DNA of 64,000 nucleotides from an uncultured Amphritea sp. (GCF_937127095.1 NZ_CAKZLP010000076.1:1-64000); one strand, 5' to 3'. Shown: positions 16,755 to 25,423, counted from the stretch's first letter. The notes: generated by a model not told the origin, from the sequence alone. Made by a program: numbers and translations.

Positions 16755-19181
16755 ATGAGCGGCGAAAATCACGAATACGATTCTTCCAGTATTAAAGTCC
16801 TTAAGGGACTTGATGCGGTTCGTAAGCGCCCGGGAATGTATATAGGCGATACCGACGACGGTACTGGTCTGCATCATATGGTTTTCGAGATTGTGGATAA
16901 CTCGATCGATGAAGCTCTGGCTGGACACTGCAGCGAGATCAAAGTGGTTATCCATGGGGATAACAGTGTCACCGTATCGGACAATGGCCGGGGCATCCCC
17001 ACCGATATGCACGAAGAGGAAGGCGTATCCGCCGCTGAAGTTATCATGACCGTGCTGCATGCCGGTGGTAAGTTTGATGATAACTCCTATAAAGTCTCCG
17101 GTGGTCTGCACGGCGTGGGTGTTTCCGTGGTAAACGCCCTCTCGGCTGAGCTGAAACTGACGATCCGCCGTAAAGGTGAAGTATTTGAACAGACCTACCG
17201 CCACGGTGTCCCTGATGAGCCGCTGAAAGTGGTGGGTCAGACCGAAACCTCCGGTACATCAGTGCGCTTCTGGCCCTCTGAAGAGACCTTCCACAACCAG
17301 CTCGAGTTTAAATTTGATATTCTGGCGAAACGTCTGCGCGAACTCTCCTTCCTCAACTCCGGTGTGGCGATCCGCCTGAAGGATGAGCGTAGCGGCGAAG
17401 AGGAGCTGTTTGCTTACGAAGGTGGTCTGAGTTCCTTTGTTGATTACCTCAACACCAACAAAACCCCGGCGAACAAGATGTTTCACATCAACGTGATGCA
17501 TGAAAACGGCGTTGGCGTTGAAGTGGCGATGCAGTGGAACGACAGCTATCAGGAAAGTATCCACGCCTTCACCAACAACATTCCCCAGCGTGATGGGGGT
17601 ACCCACCTGTCGGGCTTCCGTACCGCCCTCACCCGGGCGCTGAACAACTATATTGAAGCCGAAAAGCTCAACAAGAATGGCAAGGGCAGCACCACCGGTG
17701 ATGACTGCCGTGAAGGTCTGACCGCTATCGTCTCTGTGAAAGTGCCCGACCCTAAATTCTCCTCCCAGACCAAAGACAAACTGGTCTCCTCTGAGGTGAA
17801 AACCGCGGTTGAGCAGGCGATGTATGAACAGCTGAACGACTACCTGCAGGAAAACCCGCAGGACGCAAAAGCGGTGGTCATGAAGATGATCGATGCCGCC
17901 CGTGCCCGTGAAGCGGCGCGTAAGGCCCGCGAGATGACCCGACGCAAAGGCGCACTGGATATTGCTGGCCTGCCCGGCAAACTGGCCGACTGCCAGGAGA
18001 AAGACCCGGCCCTCTCTGAAATCTACCTGGTGGAGGGTGATTCTGCGGGCGGTTCTGCCAAGCAGGGTCGCAACCGTAAGTCACAGGCGATTCTGCCGCT
18101 GAAGGGTAAGATCCTCAACGTCGAGAAAGCCCGTTTTGACAAGATGCTGGCCTCTGCTGAGGTGGGCACCCTGATCACTGCACTGGGTACCGGTATCGGC
18201 CGTGAAGAGTTTAACGCCGATAAGCTGCGTTACCACTCCATCATCATCATGACCGATGCCGACGTGGATGGATCGCACATCCGTACCCTGCTGCTGACCT
18301 TCTTCTTCCGGCAGATGCCGGAGATCATCGAGCGCGGTCATGTGTTTATTGCCCAGCCACCGCTCTACAAGATCAAAAAAGGTAAGCAGGAACAGTATCT
18401 GAAAGATGATGATGCGCTGGAAAACTACCTGCTTCAGGGCGCCCTGGAAGGCGCATCGATGCATGTGAATGCCGATGCCCCACCGATCAGCGGTACCGGC
18501 CTTGAAGAGATCGTTAACCGTTATCGTGCGGTGGATAAGATGCTGGCCCGTCTGTGCCGTCTTTATCCTGAGCCGATTCTGCGGCAGATGGTGTATACCT
18601 CACGTCTGACACCTGAACTGCTAAAAGATGAGCAGACCGTAGCCGAGTGGATCGACCGGGTGTGTGACGGTCTGGGTGATACTCTGGATGGCGGTGATGT
18701 TTACACCTCATCCGCCGCTGAAGATATGGAGCACCAGGGCATCTTCCTGCCCAGTGTTAAAGTGATCCAGCACGGCGTCAGCCACCACTACACCTTCGAC
18801 CAGTCATTCTTTGAATCGAGAGACTACGCCTCCCTGACCAGCCTGGGTGAAACCCTGGACGGCCTGTTGGAAGAGACTGCCTACTTCAAGCGCGGTGAGC
18901 GTGTCTTTGCGACGACTGAGTTCACTGCCGGTCTTAACTGGCTGATGGAGCAGTCCAAGCGGGGCTACTACATCCAGCGCTATAAGGGACTGGGTGAGAT
19001 GAACCCGGAACAGCTGTGGGAAACCACTATGGACCCGGAACAGCGCCGTATGTTGCGCGTCACCATCGACGACGCCATCGCCGCCGACCTGCTATTCACC
19101 ACCCTTATGGGCGATGAAGTAGAGCCCCGCCGAGAATTTATTGAAACCAATGCGCTGAATGTGTCCAATCTGGATATTTGA
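16755..19181 (+). CDS. gyrB: DNA gyrase subunit B
   Basis: GyrB supplies the ATPase that drives negative supercoiling with GyrA. The 808-residue product (E. coli 804) has the GHKL ATP site (EIVDNSIDEALAG), the Toprim motifs EGDSAGGSAKQGR and DADVDGSHIR, and the C-terminal RYKGLGEMNPEQLWETTM. CAGGAG precedes the ATG. A terminator follows, ending the dnaA cluster. Confidence 0.98.
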   Translation: MSGENHEYDSSSIKVLKGLDAVRKRPGMYIGDTDDGTGLHHMVFEIVDNSIDEALAGHCSEIKVVIHGDNSVTVSDNGRGIPTDMHEEEGVSAAEVIMTVLHAGGKFDDNSYKVSGGLHGVGVSVVNALSAELKLTIRRKGEVFEQTYRHGVPDEPLKVVGQTETSGTSVRFWPSEETFHNQLEFKFDILAKRLRELSFLNSGVAIRLKDERSGEEELFAYEGGLSSFVDYLNTNKTPANKMFHINVMHENGVGVEVAMQWNDSYQESIHAFTNNIPQRDGGTHLSGFRTALTRALNNYIEAEKLNKNGKGSTTGDDCREGLTAIVSVKVPDPKFSSQTKDKLVSSEVKTAVEQAMYEQLNDYLQENPQDAKAVVMKMIDAARAREAARKAREMTRRKGALDIAGLPGKLADCQEKDPALSEIYLVEGDSAGGSAKQGRNRKSQAILPLKGKILNVEKARFDKMLASAEVGTLITALGTGIGREEFNADKLRYHSIIIMTDADVDGSHIRTLLLTFFFRQMPEIIERGHVFIAQPPLYKIKKGKQEQYLKDDDALENYLLQGALEGASMHVNADAPPISGTGLEEIVNRYRAVDKMLARLCRLYPEPILRQMVYTSRLTPELLKDEQTVAEWIDRVCDGLGDTLDGGDVYTSSAAEDMEHQGIFLPSVKVIQHGVSHHYTFDQSFFESRDYASLTSLGETLDGLLEETAYFKRGERVFATTEFTAGLNWLMEQSKRGYYIQRYKGLGEMNPEQLWETTMDPEQRRMLRVTIDDAIAADLLFTTLMGDEVEPRREFIETNALNVSNLDI

Positions 19182-19212
19182 TGGGTGTCATTTAGGGTGA
19201 TATAAACGAAGA

Positions 19213-19236
19213 AGCAGCCGAAATGGCTGCTTTTTT
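19213..19236 (+). terminator. Rho-independent terminator of gyrB
   Basis: AGCAGCC / GGCTGCT stem with a GAAAT loop and six or more T residues, 31 bases after the gyrB stop. Confidence 0.85.
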
Positions 19237-19270
19237 ATGTCTGAATATTGCTTGGGTTTGAGCAAACTAA

Positions 19271-19281
19271 TTATCGAATAA
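19271..19281. repeat. Direct repeat TTATCGAATAA, left copy
   Basis: The same 11 bases recur at 22320-22330, on the far side of the 717-aa gene. The pair could be the footprint of an insertion next to the gyrB terminator, or chance in A/T-rich DNA. Confidence 0.3.
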
Positions 19282-19390
19282 AAACCTTCATAATCTAAAA
19301 ATCGCCCATTGTTTGGTAGGCTTAGCCGATTTATTTGCGTTTTTTTTGAGGAGCTCTTAGGTAAAAGGGCTTCACCACTTTACTTTTTAA

Positions 19391-19588
19391 TCAGTGCATC
19401 TTTTTAATTTGTGCCCTAAATTTTTTTAAGCTATTACGATCGCTAGGGCTACAAGGAACTGTGATTGACCTTGAACCGTTCGGATGGGTCAATCGACCAT
19501 GCTTACTACATCTTTTGTAGACCCATCCGAACTTAACCAAGCAATTTAGATATACATTCCAGTCTTTATCAGAGCTATACCTTTTCAT
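19391..19588 (-). CDS. HicA-like small protein (possible mRNA-interferase toxin)
   Basis: The 65-residue product looks like a HicA/YcfA-type double-stranded-RNA-binding fold: MKRYSSDKDW start, then a GW turn, KHGRLTHPNGSRSITVP containing the histidine expected at the catalytic position, and a C-terminal LKKFRAQIKK helix. HicA toxins are usually 55-85 residues. Its ATG lies inside the end of the preceding 77-aa gene (14-base overlap), with GGGAG 8 bases upstream, so translation is coupled. Its partner is not a recognisable HicB. Toxin activity is inferred from fold resemblance only. Confidence 0.55.
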   Translation of the reverse strand: MKRYSSDKDWNVYLNCLVKFGWVYKRCSKHGRLTHPNGSRSITVPCSPSDRNSLKKFRAQIKKMH

Positions 19589-19808
19589 GAATAGCTCCCA
19601 AATGATTTAAGAGAACATAGAGAAGTAAGCTGATTAAATTAAATGTGTTTTTAATAGCTGCTACCTTTCCACTGTCGGCGAGTTGCCCGCTGAAGTAGTT
19701 CACGCTTGTGAGCAGCCAATTTAGATCAAATATATCAACAGGAATGATAGTTACTAATGAATAGGTCACAGATAAATTAACTGCAACTTTAGTTTCTTTT
19801 GCGTGCAT
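19575..19808 (-). CDS. Unrecognised 77-aa protein, coupled to HicA-like gene
   Basis: I do not recognise a family. The product begins MHAKETKVAVNLSVTY and ends in a hydrophobic stretch (LISLLLYVLLNHLGAIHEKV). A near-perfect AAGGAG site 7 bases before the ATG, and the 14-base overlap with the HicA-like gene, argue that it is really translated. Its position suggests an antitoxin or partner of that protein, but nothing in the sequence proves it. A series of hairpins lies directly upstream. Confidence 0.5.
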   Translation of the reverse strand: MHAKETKVAVNLSVTYSLVTIIPVDIFDLNWLLTSVNYFSGQLADSGKVAAIKNTFNLISLLLYVLLNHLGAIHEKV

Positions 19809-19920
19809 ACGTATACTCCTTGACGATCTGGCTAGCAGATCGTGAAGTTTTTACATGGCGGACGCAGGGCGTCAGGGTAGGAGCATCTGGCTCCAGTACA
19901 CCAAGTTTTTAGATGGGGTG
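19809..19920 (-). other. Structured leader with three hairpins and a direct repeat
   Basis: Between the 717-aa gene and the 77-aa gene are three stems: ACGATCT/AGATCGT at 19823-19843, next to the AAGGAG ribosome site; GACGC/GCGTC at 19861-19873; and GGAGC/GCTCC at 19880-19894. AAGTTTTTA(C/G)ATGG occurs twice, at 19845-19858 and 19903-19916. The layout could be an attenuator, a translational control element, or a cassette-like recombination boundary. Confidence 0.45.
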
Positions 19921-22074
19921 TTAAAGTTGTGGATTACGAAGTAAGCGGCGTCTGACTTTCAGAGCCTCTTCGTAGTTCACATCCTCATTCAACTCGCGCC
20001 TTTGACAGATCAGTAACCACCACTCTGCAGCGATAATTGCACGTTTAAGATCTTCAATAGAGCGTGTTTTGTTTGAGTTACGTCGCACCAGGCGGTAGCA
20101 TTCCTTAGCGATCTTACGAACACTTTCATCCGGATCATGCTGTTGCGTGAAATATACTGTTTTGTGGGCTTTGCCATTGAGATCAAAACCCAGCTCACCA
20201 AGGGCTTTCAAATAGCCTTGTCGCCAAATCGGTGAGGCTTCAATAACTTGGTCTGGATCGTATTTTCCATTGTTGGTTTTTTCACCTTTTCGTAGTCGAA
20301 GTCGACTGAGGCAAAACTCAGCTAACCTATGTGAAAAAAACTCATAACATTCAGACTTAGCTTTACTCCAATCGGTGGCGGATTCACCCCTCTGGGGCTG
20401 TTTTTGATATGAAAACCAATCAGTAGCTAGAATGTCCAGTGGCGAATACCAGTTAACTGCCTGGTCCTCATTAAGTGAACTAAATCGGGAAATGGATTCA
20501 TCAGCAAAGGGCTTGTTTGATGAGCGCATTAGCATTAAGCGATGACGCAGAGACTTTGGTGCATCTAAGCGGTCGAATTCTGATAACAACTGCTTTAGCT
20601 CTTGATCATGTTCAGGCTTAATTCCTTTGGAGATATTCCCCCTGAGGATACCGATACTTTTATCAATGAAGGGTTTTCTTTCCTCGTCGAGAAGCTTATG
20701 TCTTGTGACCATTGCCCATTTTGGGGTTAACTCATTAGGGAAGTTGACATTATTGATCAGATTTCTAAGGAGTTCGTTCCACCAATTTTTACCTTCTTGG
20801 TATACGCCTTCTCCATGAAAAGGATACTTAGCATCTAAGAGACGAAGTTGGCTTTCTATATCGACATTATGAAACGCTTCAAGAAATTTTTTTTTCCAAG
20901 TAGGACTATGCTTCTTTTCACACCATTTCTTACTGTACGAAAGATTGCTAGCTCTTTCAGTCCGCAGAGTTGACTGAATATCTTCGTTAATCGTCCATTT
21001 TATCCAAGCCTCTACTTGTGAGGAGCTTAACTTAGAACAAAGCTGAATCAGACAATTATCATAGTGTAATTGCCACTCTTCGACTGGTGAGTCGTTATCA
21101 AAACAGGTATTGCACAAACTAATAAAGAAGTCATCTAAGCCTTTTGCCCAGCACTCAATCTCCAAATTTGTAGCAGAGATTAAATTTGCGTTAGTAAAAT
21201 ACTCGGTTTTTAACTCTTTCCATGTTTTTTGCAACCATTCTTCAGCAGATGACAAAGTGTTTTTGTCTAAACACTGGTTTTTGCCAATGGACTGGATTGC
21301 TCGTTGAAAACCGTAGTACCAATCAAGAGTTGCTATATCTACCAATGTTCTGCATTCATAACCTAATCGACCCGCTTGAGCATCATGTTTAAGCCAAGAC
21401 TTTAAAAAAGTAATTCCGCGTAAAAGCTCATTTGAATTGGGTTTTTTAGAACTGTAAAGAATCCCTTCATTCAGTATCGAAAAGAGATAGTGGGGCTGAG
21501 AGTCATAATCTCCAGCAATGCTATTAAAGTAATTTAGGAAAAAGCGTGACCTGTCAGAAAAATCTAAAGAAGTCAGAGCTTCATCATTAAAGAAGGCACT
21601 TGATAAGCAGTAGTCGTTTTCATAAAAAATAGACAAAAAAACGTCGTTAAACTTTTCGTTGATTGCTTTCTCCGACACTAATTTATAAAAACTATAAGCA
21701 GACTTAGGAAAGGTCTTTCTTGCTACCTCAATTGCAAAATCTAATAGTGGGCAGTCACGATTAGATTTTCCAGTAAGATACTCTGCTTTTTTATGAGTAA
21801 ATTCTAAACTCAGCCGAAACGCCACTGATGGTGATGACAGGAATTCAGAAAACTTATTGTAATCGGAACTATGCTGCTGAGCACATTTCAGTGCTTCTTC
21901 AAGGGGTTCAATCTCCCTAAATACCTGCTTCCAGTTTTTAGAAAAATGTTCAGTAAGTAATGAACGGAAATTGCCATCAACACTATGTTCATCGAGCGCT
22001 TGGATAAAGCGTTCAACAGGGTCTGTACTTTCATTAAGGGAATGGTCGCCAAAAGGCGCATCTATCCTGCACAT
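19921..22074 (-). CDS. Unrecognised 717-aa helical protein, possible defence-island gene
   Basis: I cannot assign a family. No Walker, nuclease, helicase or protease motif and no membrane segment stand out. The protein looks largely helical and rich in Trp, Glu, Lys and Ser. The C-terminal part (PIWRQGYLKALGELGFDLNG, then HDPDESVRKIAKECYRLVRR) resembles a HEAT-type repeat region. I chose the ATG at 22074 because GGAGG lies 5 bases before it; an upstream TTG at 22086 has no site. The gene appears A/T-richer than its neighbours and lies between two toxin-antitoxin-like modules, so horizontal origin and a defence role are plausible but unproven. Confidence 0.6.
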   Translation of the reverse strand: MCRIDAPFGDHSLNESTDPVERFIQALDEHSVDGNFRSLLTEHFSKNWKQVFREIEPLEEALKCAQQHSSDYNKFSEFLSSPSVAFRLSLEFTHKKAEYLTGKSNRDCPLLDFAIEVARKTFPKSAYSFYKLVSEKAINEKFNDVFLSIFYENDYCLSSAFFNDEALTSLDFSDRSRFFLNYFNSIAGDYDSQPHYLFSILNEGILYSSKKPNSNELLRGITFLKSWLKHDAQAGRLGYECRTLVDIATLDWYYGFQRAIQSIGKNQCLDKNTLSSAEEWLQKTWKELKTEYFTNANLISATNLEIECWAKGLDDFFISLCNTCFDNDSPVEEWQLHYDNCLIQLCSKLSSSQVEAWIKWTINEDIQSTLRTERASNLSYSKKWCEKKHSPTWKKKFLEAFHNVDIESQLRLLDAKYPFHGEGVYQEGKNWWNELLRNLINNVNFPNELTPKWAMVTRHKLLDEERKPFIDKSIGILRGNISKGIKPEHDQELKQLLSEFDRLDAPKSLRHRLMLMRSSNKPFADESISRFSSLNEDQAVNWYSPLDILATDWFSYQKQPQRGESATDWSKAKSECYEFFSHRLAEFCLSRLRLRKGEKTNNGKYDPDQVIEASPIWRQGYLKALGELGFDLNGKAHKTVYFTQQHDPDESVRKIAKECYRLVRRNSNKTRSIEDLKRAIIAAEWWLLICQRRELNEDVNYEEALKVRRRLLRNPQL

Positions 22075-22428
22075 ATCGTCCTCCAAATTTGACGGAGTTA
22101 GGTTTCACAAAAATGATAAACCGAATAAAATTCGGTATTGCAGTTGAAACCTCCCGTGCATCAGAGGGGAGCGGAATAGTGGAACGGTGAGTATCAAACT
22201 CAATAGCCGACTGCATAAGAGGAAATAGTAGGGCAGTATTATTTGCAAGTCAACACTACTTCAACTTGATCATATATGAAAATCAAAGGCTCAGATCCGC
22301 ATAAAGGTGGCAAATTTATTTATCGAATAACGATGAATAGTGCTGACCATTCGATGGTCACCCGACGGTGACGTGACGAGCTTTTCTGCTAATGTAAAAC
22401 TTCAATCAGGGATTAAGCACGATCTGTT
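22075..22428. other. Upstream region of the 717-aa gene with palindrome
   Basis: This gap contains the perfect palindrome ACCGAAT-AAA-ATTCGGT at 22120-22136, about 46 bases before the chosen start, a possible operator. The second TTATCGAATAA copy is at 22320-22330. Nothing else was recognised. Confidence 0.4.
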
Positions 22429-22719
22429 TTATGCGCTCAGTGCTTTTAAGGCATGTTCCGGATCGGCTTCGACCACCCGTAAAAGTGATCGGGCAGCTCC
22501 CGTAGGGTGCCGACGCCCCTGCTCCCAATTTTCTAAAGTACGCTTGCTTACGCCCAGAATCGTTGCAAACTTTTCCTGAGAAACGCCCAAACGTTCACGA
22601 ATTGCCTTAACCTCGGGGTCAGGAAAATCAAAGGTACGAGATGCTTTTTTGCTCTCTTTTACAATCTCATCCATCTGCTGGACGCTATCTAAAAGCTCAT
22701 TAAACATTTCATCATTCAT
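22429..22719 (-). CDS. HigA2-type antitoxin, helix-turn-helix
   Basis: The 96-residue product has a Cro/C1 helix-turn-helix: VKAIRERLGVSQEKFATILG followed by VSKRTLENWEQGRRHPTGAA. This type of antitoxin binds its cognate RelE-fold toxin and represses its own operon. The ATG at 22719 is favoured over an in-frame GTG at 22728, since AAAGG lies 8 bases before it. It overlaps the toxin stop as ATGA, the usual coupling in toxin-first pairs. Confidence 0.85.
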   Translation of the reverse strand: MNDEMFNELLDSVQQMDEIVKESKKASRTFDFPDPEVKAIRERLGVSQEKFATILGVSKRTLENWEQGRRHPTGAARSLLRVVEADPEHALKALSA

Positions 22720-23033
22720 GCTTGCCACCTTTCAACTATGGCTTTCAATTGTGCCACTTGTGCTTTCGTCAAATTGTCTTGTTTGCCTTTGGGATAGACA
22801 TACAGCATACGGATATGATGATCGTCGACTGCCCAATAGTAAATGACACGTACTCCACCGCTTTTCCCTGTGCCTTGTTGACTCCAACGGATTTTGCGAA
22901 GCCCGCCTGATTCTTTTATCAGGTCTCCAGAATCTGGACGAGTTATAAGCACTTCCTGAAGGCATTTATATTCGTCATCACTCAGCATCTCTTTGATGAG
23001 TTTTGTGAATATAGGAGTTTCTACAATAATCAT
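22716..23033 (-). CDS. HigB2/RelE-type toxin
   Basis: The 105-residue product resembles HigB2-family ribosome-dependent mRNA interferases: IFTKLIKEMLSDDEYKCLQE start, the core GGLRKIRWS followed by GKSGGVRVIYYW, then LYVYPKGKQDNLTKAQ and a short C-terminal helix. The toxin gene precedes the antitoxin, as in higBA loci. Same strand as the 717-aa gene downstream. Confidence 0.85.
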   Translation of the reverse strand: MIIVETPIFTKLIKEMLSDDEYKCLQEVLITRPDSGDLIKESGGLRKIRWSQQGTGKSGGVRVIYYWAVDDHHIRMLYVYPKGKQDNLTKAQVAQLKAIVERWQA

Positions 23034-23543
23034 CTATCCTCCATGATACGCCATTGGCGTACTTCCATCCATAATAATTACCAACACTGCTGACTGCTGA
23101 CTGCTGACTGCAGGGTGCGTTCTGTCATATATCTTATCTAATCCCTGATCGTTACGTGAGTGAAGTTCTTGGTGGATGAGATATCACTATGTGCCTCAAG
23201 AGAGGAGGCAAGATTAATAGTGTCAGAGTCATTGATCCAAACTTAACAATTCTAACTCTTGATGCTTCAGCCGTGCGGAGCTCCCCTGTCGCTTTATCTC
23301 TGTGCCCTCGGTGTCCTCTGTGGTGAGTTTACTGAAGGTGTATCACCGGAGTTAAGTCAGGTTTTGTTGCCGGGCGCGAGGTGCGCTCCTGTTTTTTGGC
23401 GGGTTGTGTTATGCGGTGGTTAATGATGGTTGTTGCAGATGTGCCGGGCCTTCGGGAGGGTCGGAGGTGCGTCCGCCTCCTCCCCTGTCCAGTTTGAAAA
23501 ACGGGTATCACCTGTCATGGTGACACCCTTGTTTTATGCGGTT
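23034..23543. other. Gene-free spacer between toxin gene and yccA
   Basis: No credible gene in 510 bases. It contains three tandem TGCTGAC heptamers at 23087-23113, a GC-rich dyad near 23455-23490 (GGAGG ... CCTCC), and the yccA terminator at its right end. Confidence 0.5.
23495..23528 (-). terminator. Rho-independent terminator after yccA
   Basis: On the minus strand, GGGTGTCACC pairs with GGTGATACCC (one mismatch) around an ATGACA loop and is followed by GTTTTTC, 16 bases after the yccA stop. Confidence 0.7.
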
Positions 23544-24218
23544 TTATTCATCATTCATGAATCCCATCAGATGAAGCAGACTGGTGAATAGATTGAATAT
23601 CGACACAAACAGTGTTGTTGTCGCCATGATGTAGTTGGTTTCACCGCCGTGGATGATGTTGCTGGTTTCGTACAGGATGAGACCCGACATTAACAGCACA
23701 AACATCGCTGAAACCACCAGAGACAGCGCCGCTATTTCAAAGAAAAACGCGCCGATACCGGCCAGGAACGCCACCAGAATGCCGACCGTTAAAAAACCGC
23801 CCATAAAGCTGAAGTCTTTATTGGTGGTGACAACATAGGCTGACAGGCCGAGGAAGATCACCCCGGTTGCCGCCATGGCGTTCATGATGATCTGTCCGCC
23901 GTTTGGCAAGCTCATATAGGCACTCAGTATCGGCCCGAGGGTCAGGCCCATAAATCCGGTCAGTGCAAATACGCAGACGATGCCTACACCGCTGTTACGA
24001 AACTTGGAAGTGGCGAACAGCAAACCAAAGTAGCCAACCAGGGTAATAATGATGCCAGGATGTGGCAGATTCAGTGCCATGGAGAGGCCTGCAGTCGCGC
24101 CACTGAACAGCAGTGTCATCGACAACAGCATATAGGTGTTTTTAAGTACCCGGTTCTGTACACGGGTTGAGTCGGAGCCCGCAGCATATGCCGGGCTTGA
24201 GCTGATAGGGTTGTCCAT
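23544..24218 (-). CDS. yccA: Bax-inhibitor-1/YccA family membrane protein
   Basis: YccA-type proteins are seven-helix inner-membrane proteins; E. coli YccA modulates the FtsH protease. The 224-residue product has a short polar N-terminus followed by about seven hydrophobic helices. Conserved features include VLKNTYMLLSMTLLFSG, SFMGGFLTVGILVAFLAG and LILYETSNIIHGGETNYIMA. The start overlaps the stop of the HPF-like gene by one base (TAATG), so both are translated from one message. Whether it interacts with FtsH here is inferred. Confidence 0.9.
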   Translation of the reverse strand: MDNPISSSPAYAAGSDSTRVQNRVLKNTYMLLSMTLLFSGATAGLSMALNLPHPGIIITLVGYFGLLFATSKFRNSGVGIVCVFALTGFMGLTLGPILSAYMSLPNGGQIIMNAMAATGVIFLGLSAYVVTTNKDFSFMGGFLTVGILVAFLAGIGAFFFEIAALSLVVSAMFVLLMSGLILYETSNIIHGGETNYIMATTTLFVSIFNLFTSLLHLMGFMNDE

Positions 24219-24616
24219 TAGTGTTCTCCTGCTACAGACAAATATTCGTCGTATTCTGTTGCTGTCCCCAGCTGCGATTCGTTGAGCAGCCTGTTTTTGG
24301 GACGGATGCCCTTGCTGCGTATGCGTGCCAGGCGTCGTGTGAGCGTTCTGCTGGCCCGGCAGGCGGCGCTATCAATCGCCTCCTGCCAGTTTTGCTGCAC
24401 ATCGTCTATGACGATGTCGCGCTGCCCTGCAATCACGATGCGTACCTGGCAGCGCTTGTCTTTTCCCCCTCGCGGGCCATTAATGTCGGAAAGCGTGACA
24501 TCAATTTGATTTGTTTGGTCATATCTTGATGCCAGCGCAAACGTCATCCGCCGGCGGACATACTCTTCCAGCCCTTTTTTTATAGAAACATGGCGAACCT
24601 TCAGATTAATTTTCAT
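24218..24616 (-). CDS. Ribosome hibernation factor (HPF/YfiA-like)
   Basis: The 132-residue product begins MKINLKVRHVSIKKGLEEYV and carries the beta-alpha-beta-beta-beta-alpha layout of HPF/RaiA proteins, which bind 30S ribosomes in stationary phase: DVTLSDINGPRGGKDKRCQV, then VIDDVQQNWQEAIDSAACRA. The start at 24616 has AGGAG 7 bases upstream; a further ATG at 24631 lacks a site. The tail after residue 105 is longer than in E. coli HPF (95). It is coupled to yccA, an unusual pairing of a ribosome factor and a membrane protein. Confidence 0.8.
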   Translation of the reverse strand: MKINLKVRHVSIKKGLEEYVRRRMTFALASRYDQTNQIDVTLSDINGPRGGKDKRCQVRIVIAGQRDIVIDDVQQNWQEAIDSAACRASRTLTRRLARIRSKGIRPKNRLLNESQLGTATEYDEYLSVAGEH

Positions 24617-25225
24617 CTTGCTCTCCTGCATCCTGGTAGGGATATTGTGCGTTGAGGTTTTATCTTAGGACGAGAAAACAGCAAGTAAAATTCGAATTAA
24701 ATATAAAAATAGATCGAAAAAACCGATCTTATAGCTGAAATGTTTTAACTTCAGGCGGTTACATTGCTTTCGTTGTGAAGGTTGAGCAGCGGTTACTATA
24801 TGAAGAATAAGTGGGGATCAATAGGCTCAGATTAATTGACTTCGTAGCCTGAGGCATTTGCTTTCTATCTTGTTGGGATTCGTTCCTCATCCCAACCTAC
24901 GGTATTTAATGCAGCGTTTTCGCTGATTGAGCCTTTAAATCCTCCTGTCGTTATAACCCGGAATAGTTTTTGCTCTGTCTTCTGTAGACCGCGACTGTGG
25001 GTGACAAATGGCCCGGTTTTGTCCTGTAGGGCACAAAATTACCTTACAAAGGTTGAATACCCTACAACCCCGCTCAGCTTTTTAGCAGCGCTTTTGAGTA
25101 GAGCGCTTGAGTAGAACTCTTGAGTCGGGCATTTAGTCGGGCTGTTTAGTCAGGCTTTCGCGGTCATTGATGTGCTAGAGAGAGTATTGCTCTGCCACAG
25201 ACAGATAATTATAGGAGAGATCGAA
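24617..25225. other. Gene-free spacer with REP-like palindrome and degenerate repeats
   Basis: About 600 bases without a credible gene. It contains the palindrome at 24871-24902 (separate entry) and a degenerate TTGAGTAG/TTTAGTCGGGC repetition at about 25085-25160. Confidence 0.5.
24871..24902. repeat. REP-like palindrome (GTTGGGAT ... ATCCCAACCTACGG)
   Basis: The arms TGTTGGGAT and ATCCCAACCTACGG flank TCGTTCCTC. Palindromes of the type CGTAGGTTGGG ... CCCAAC are common dispersed intergenic repeats in gammaproteobacteria. Only this copy is in the window. Confidence 0.55.
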
Positions 25226-25423
25226 ATGGCTAAGTTCTATGTTGAAAAGGGTGCAAATGCAGCGGGTGAGTTTGTAGTGCATAAAGAGACTTGCTCATCC
25301 CTGCCGGAAAAAGATAAGTTGCTCTATCTGGGATCACGCAGTAATGCGGCGGCACCGCTGAATGAAGCGGGTCTTTACCAGTGTTCGCCATCCGCGCCCT
25401 GCCCTGAGTGTATTTCAGTCTGA
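25226..25423 (+). CDS. Small cysteine-containing protein of unknown function (65 aa)
   Basis: The product begins MAKFYVEKGANAAGEFVVHK. It has a histidine and cysteine (HKETCSSLP) and a C-terminal cysteine group (CSPSAPCPEC), so zinc binding is plausible. I have seen similar small proteins (a YYVN-Q-NGDHEVHK start with a C..YC motif) in other bacteria but know no function. AGGAG lies 9 bases before the ATG at 25226; an upstream in-frame start at 25172 has no such site. It is followed by a strong terminator. Confidence 0.7.
   Translation: MAKFYVEKGANAAGEFVVHKETCSSLPEKDKLLYLGSRSNAAAPLNEAGLYQCSPSAPCPECISV

Noticed and set aside
20010..20201. Minus-strand open frame inside the 717-aa gene
   Set aside because: It is an out-of-frame shadow with no ribosome site or family resemblance.
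23087..23113. Tandem TGCTGAC heptamers considered as a phase-variation tract
   Set aside because: Only about three copies, in a gene-free spacer with no promoter or start codon that length changes would affect.
25085..25160. TTGAGTAG/TTTAGTCGGGC repetition considered as a CRISPR-like array
   Set aside because: Units are irregular in length and sequence, with no constant repeat and no cas genes anywhere in the window.
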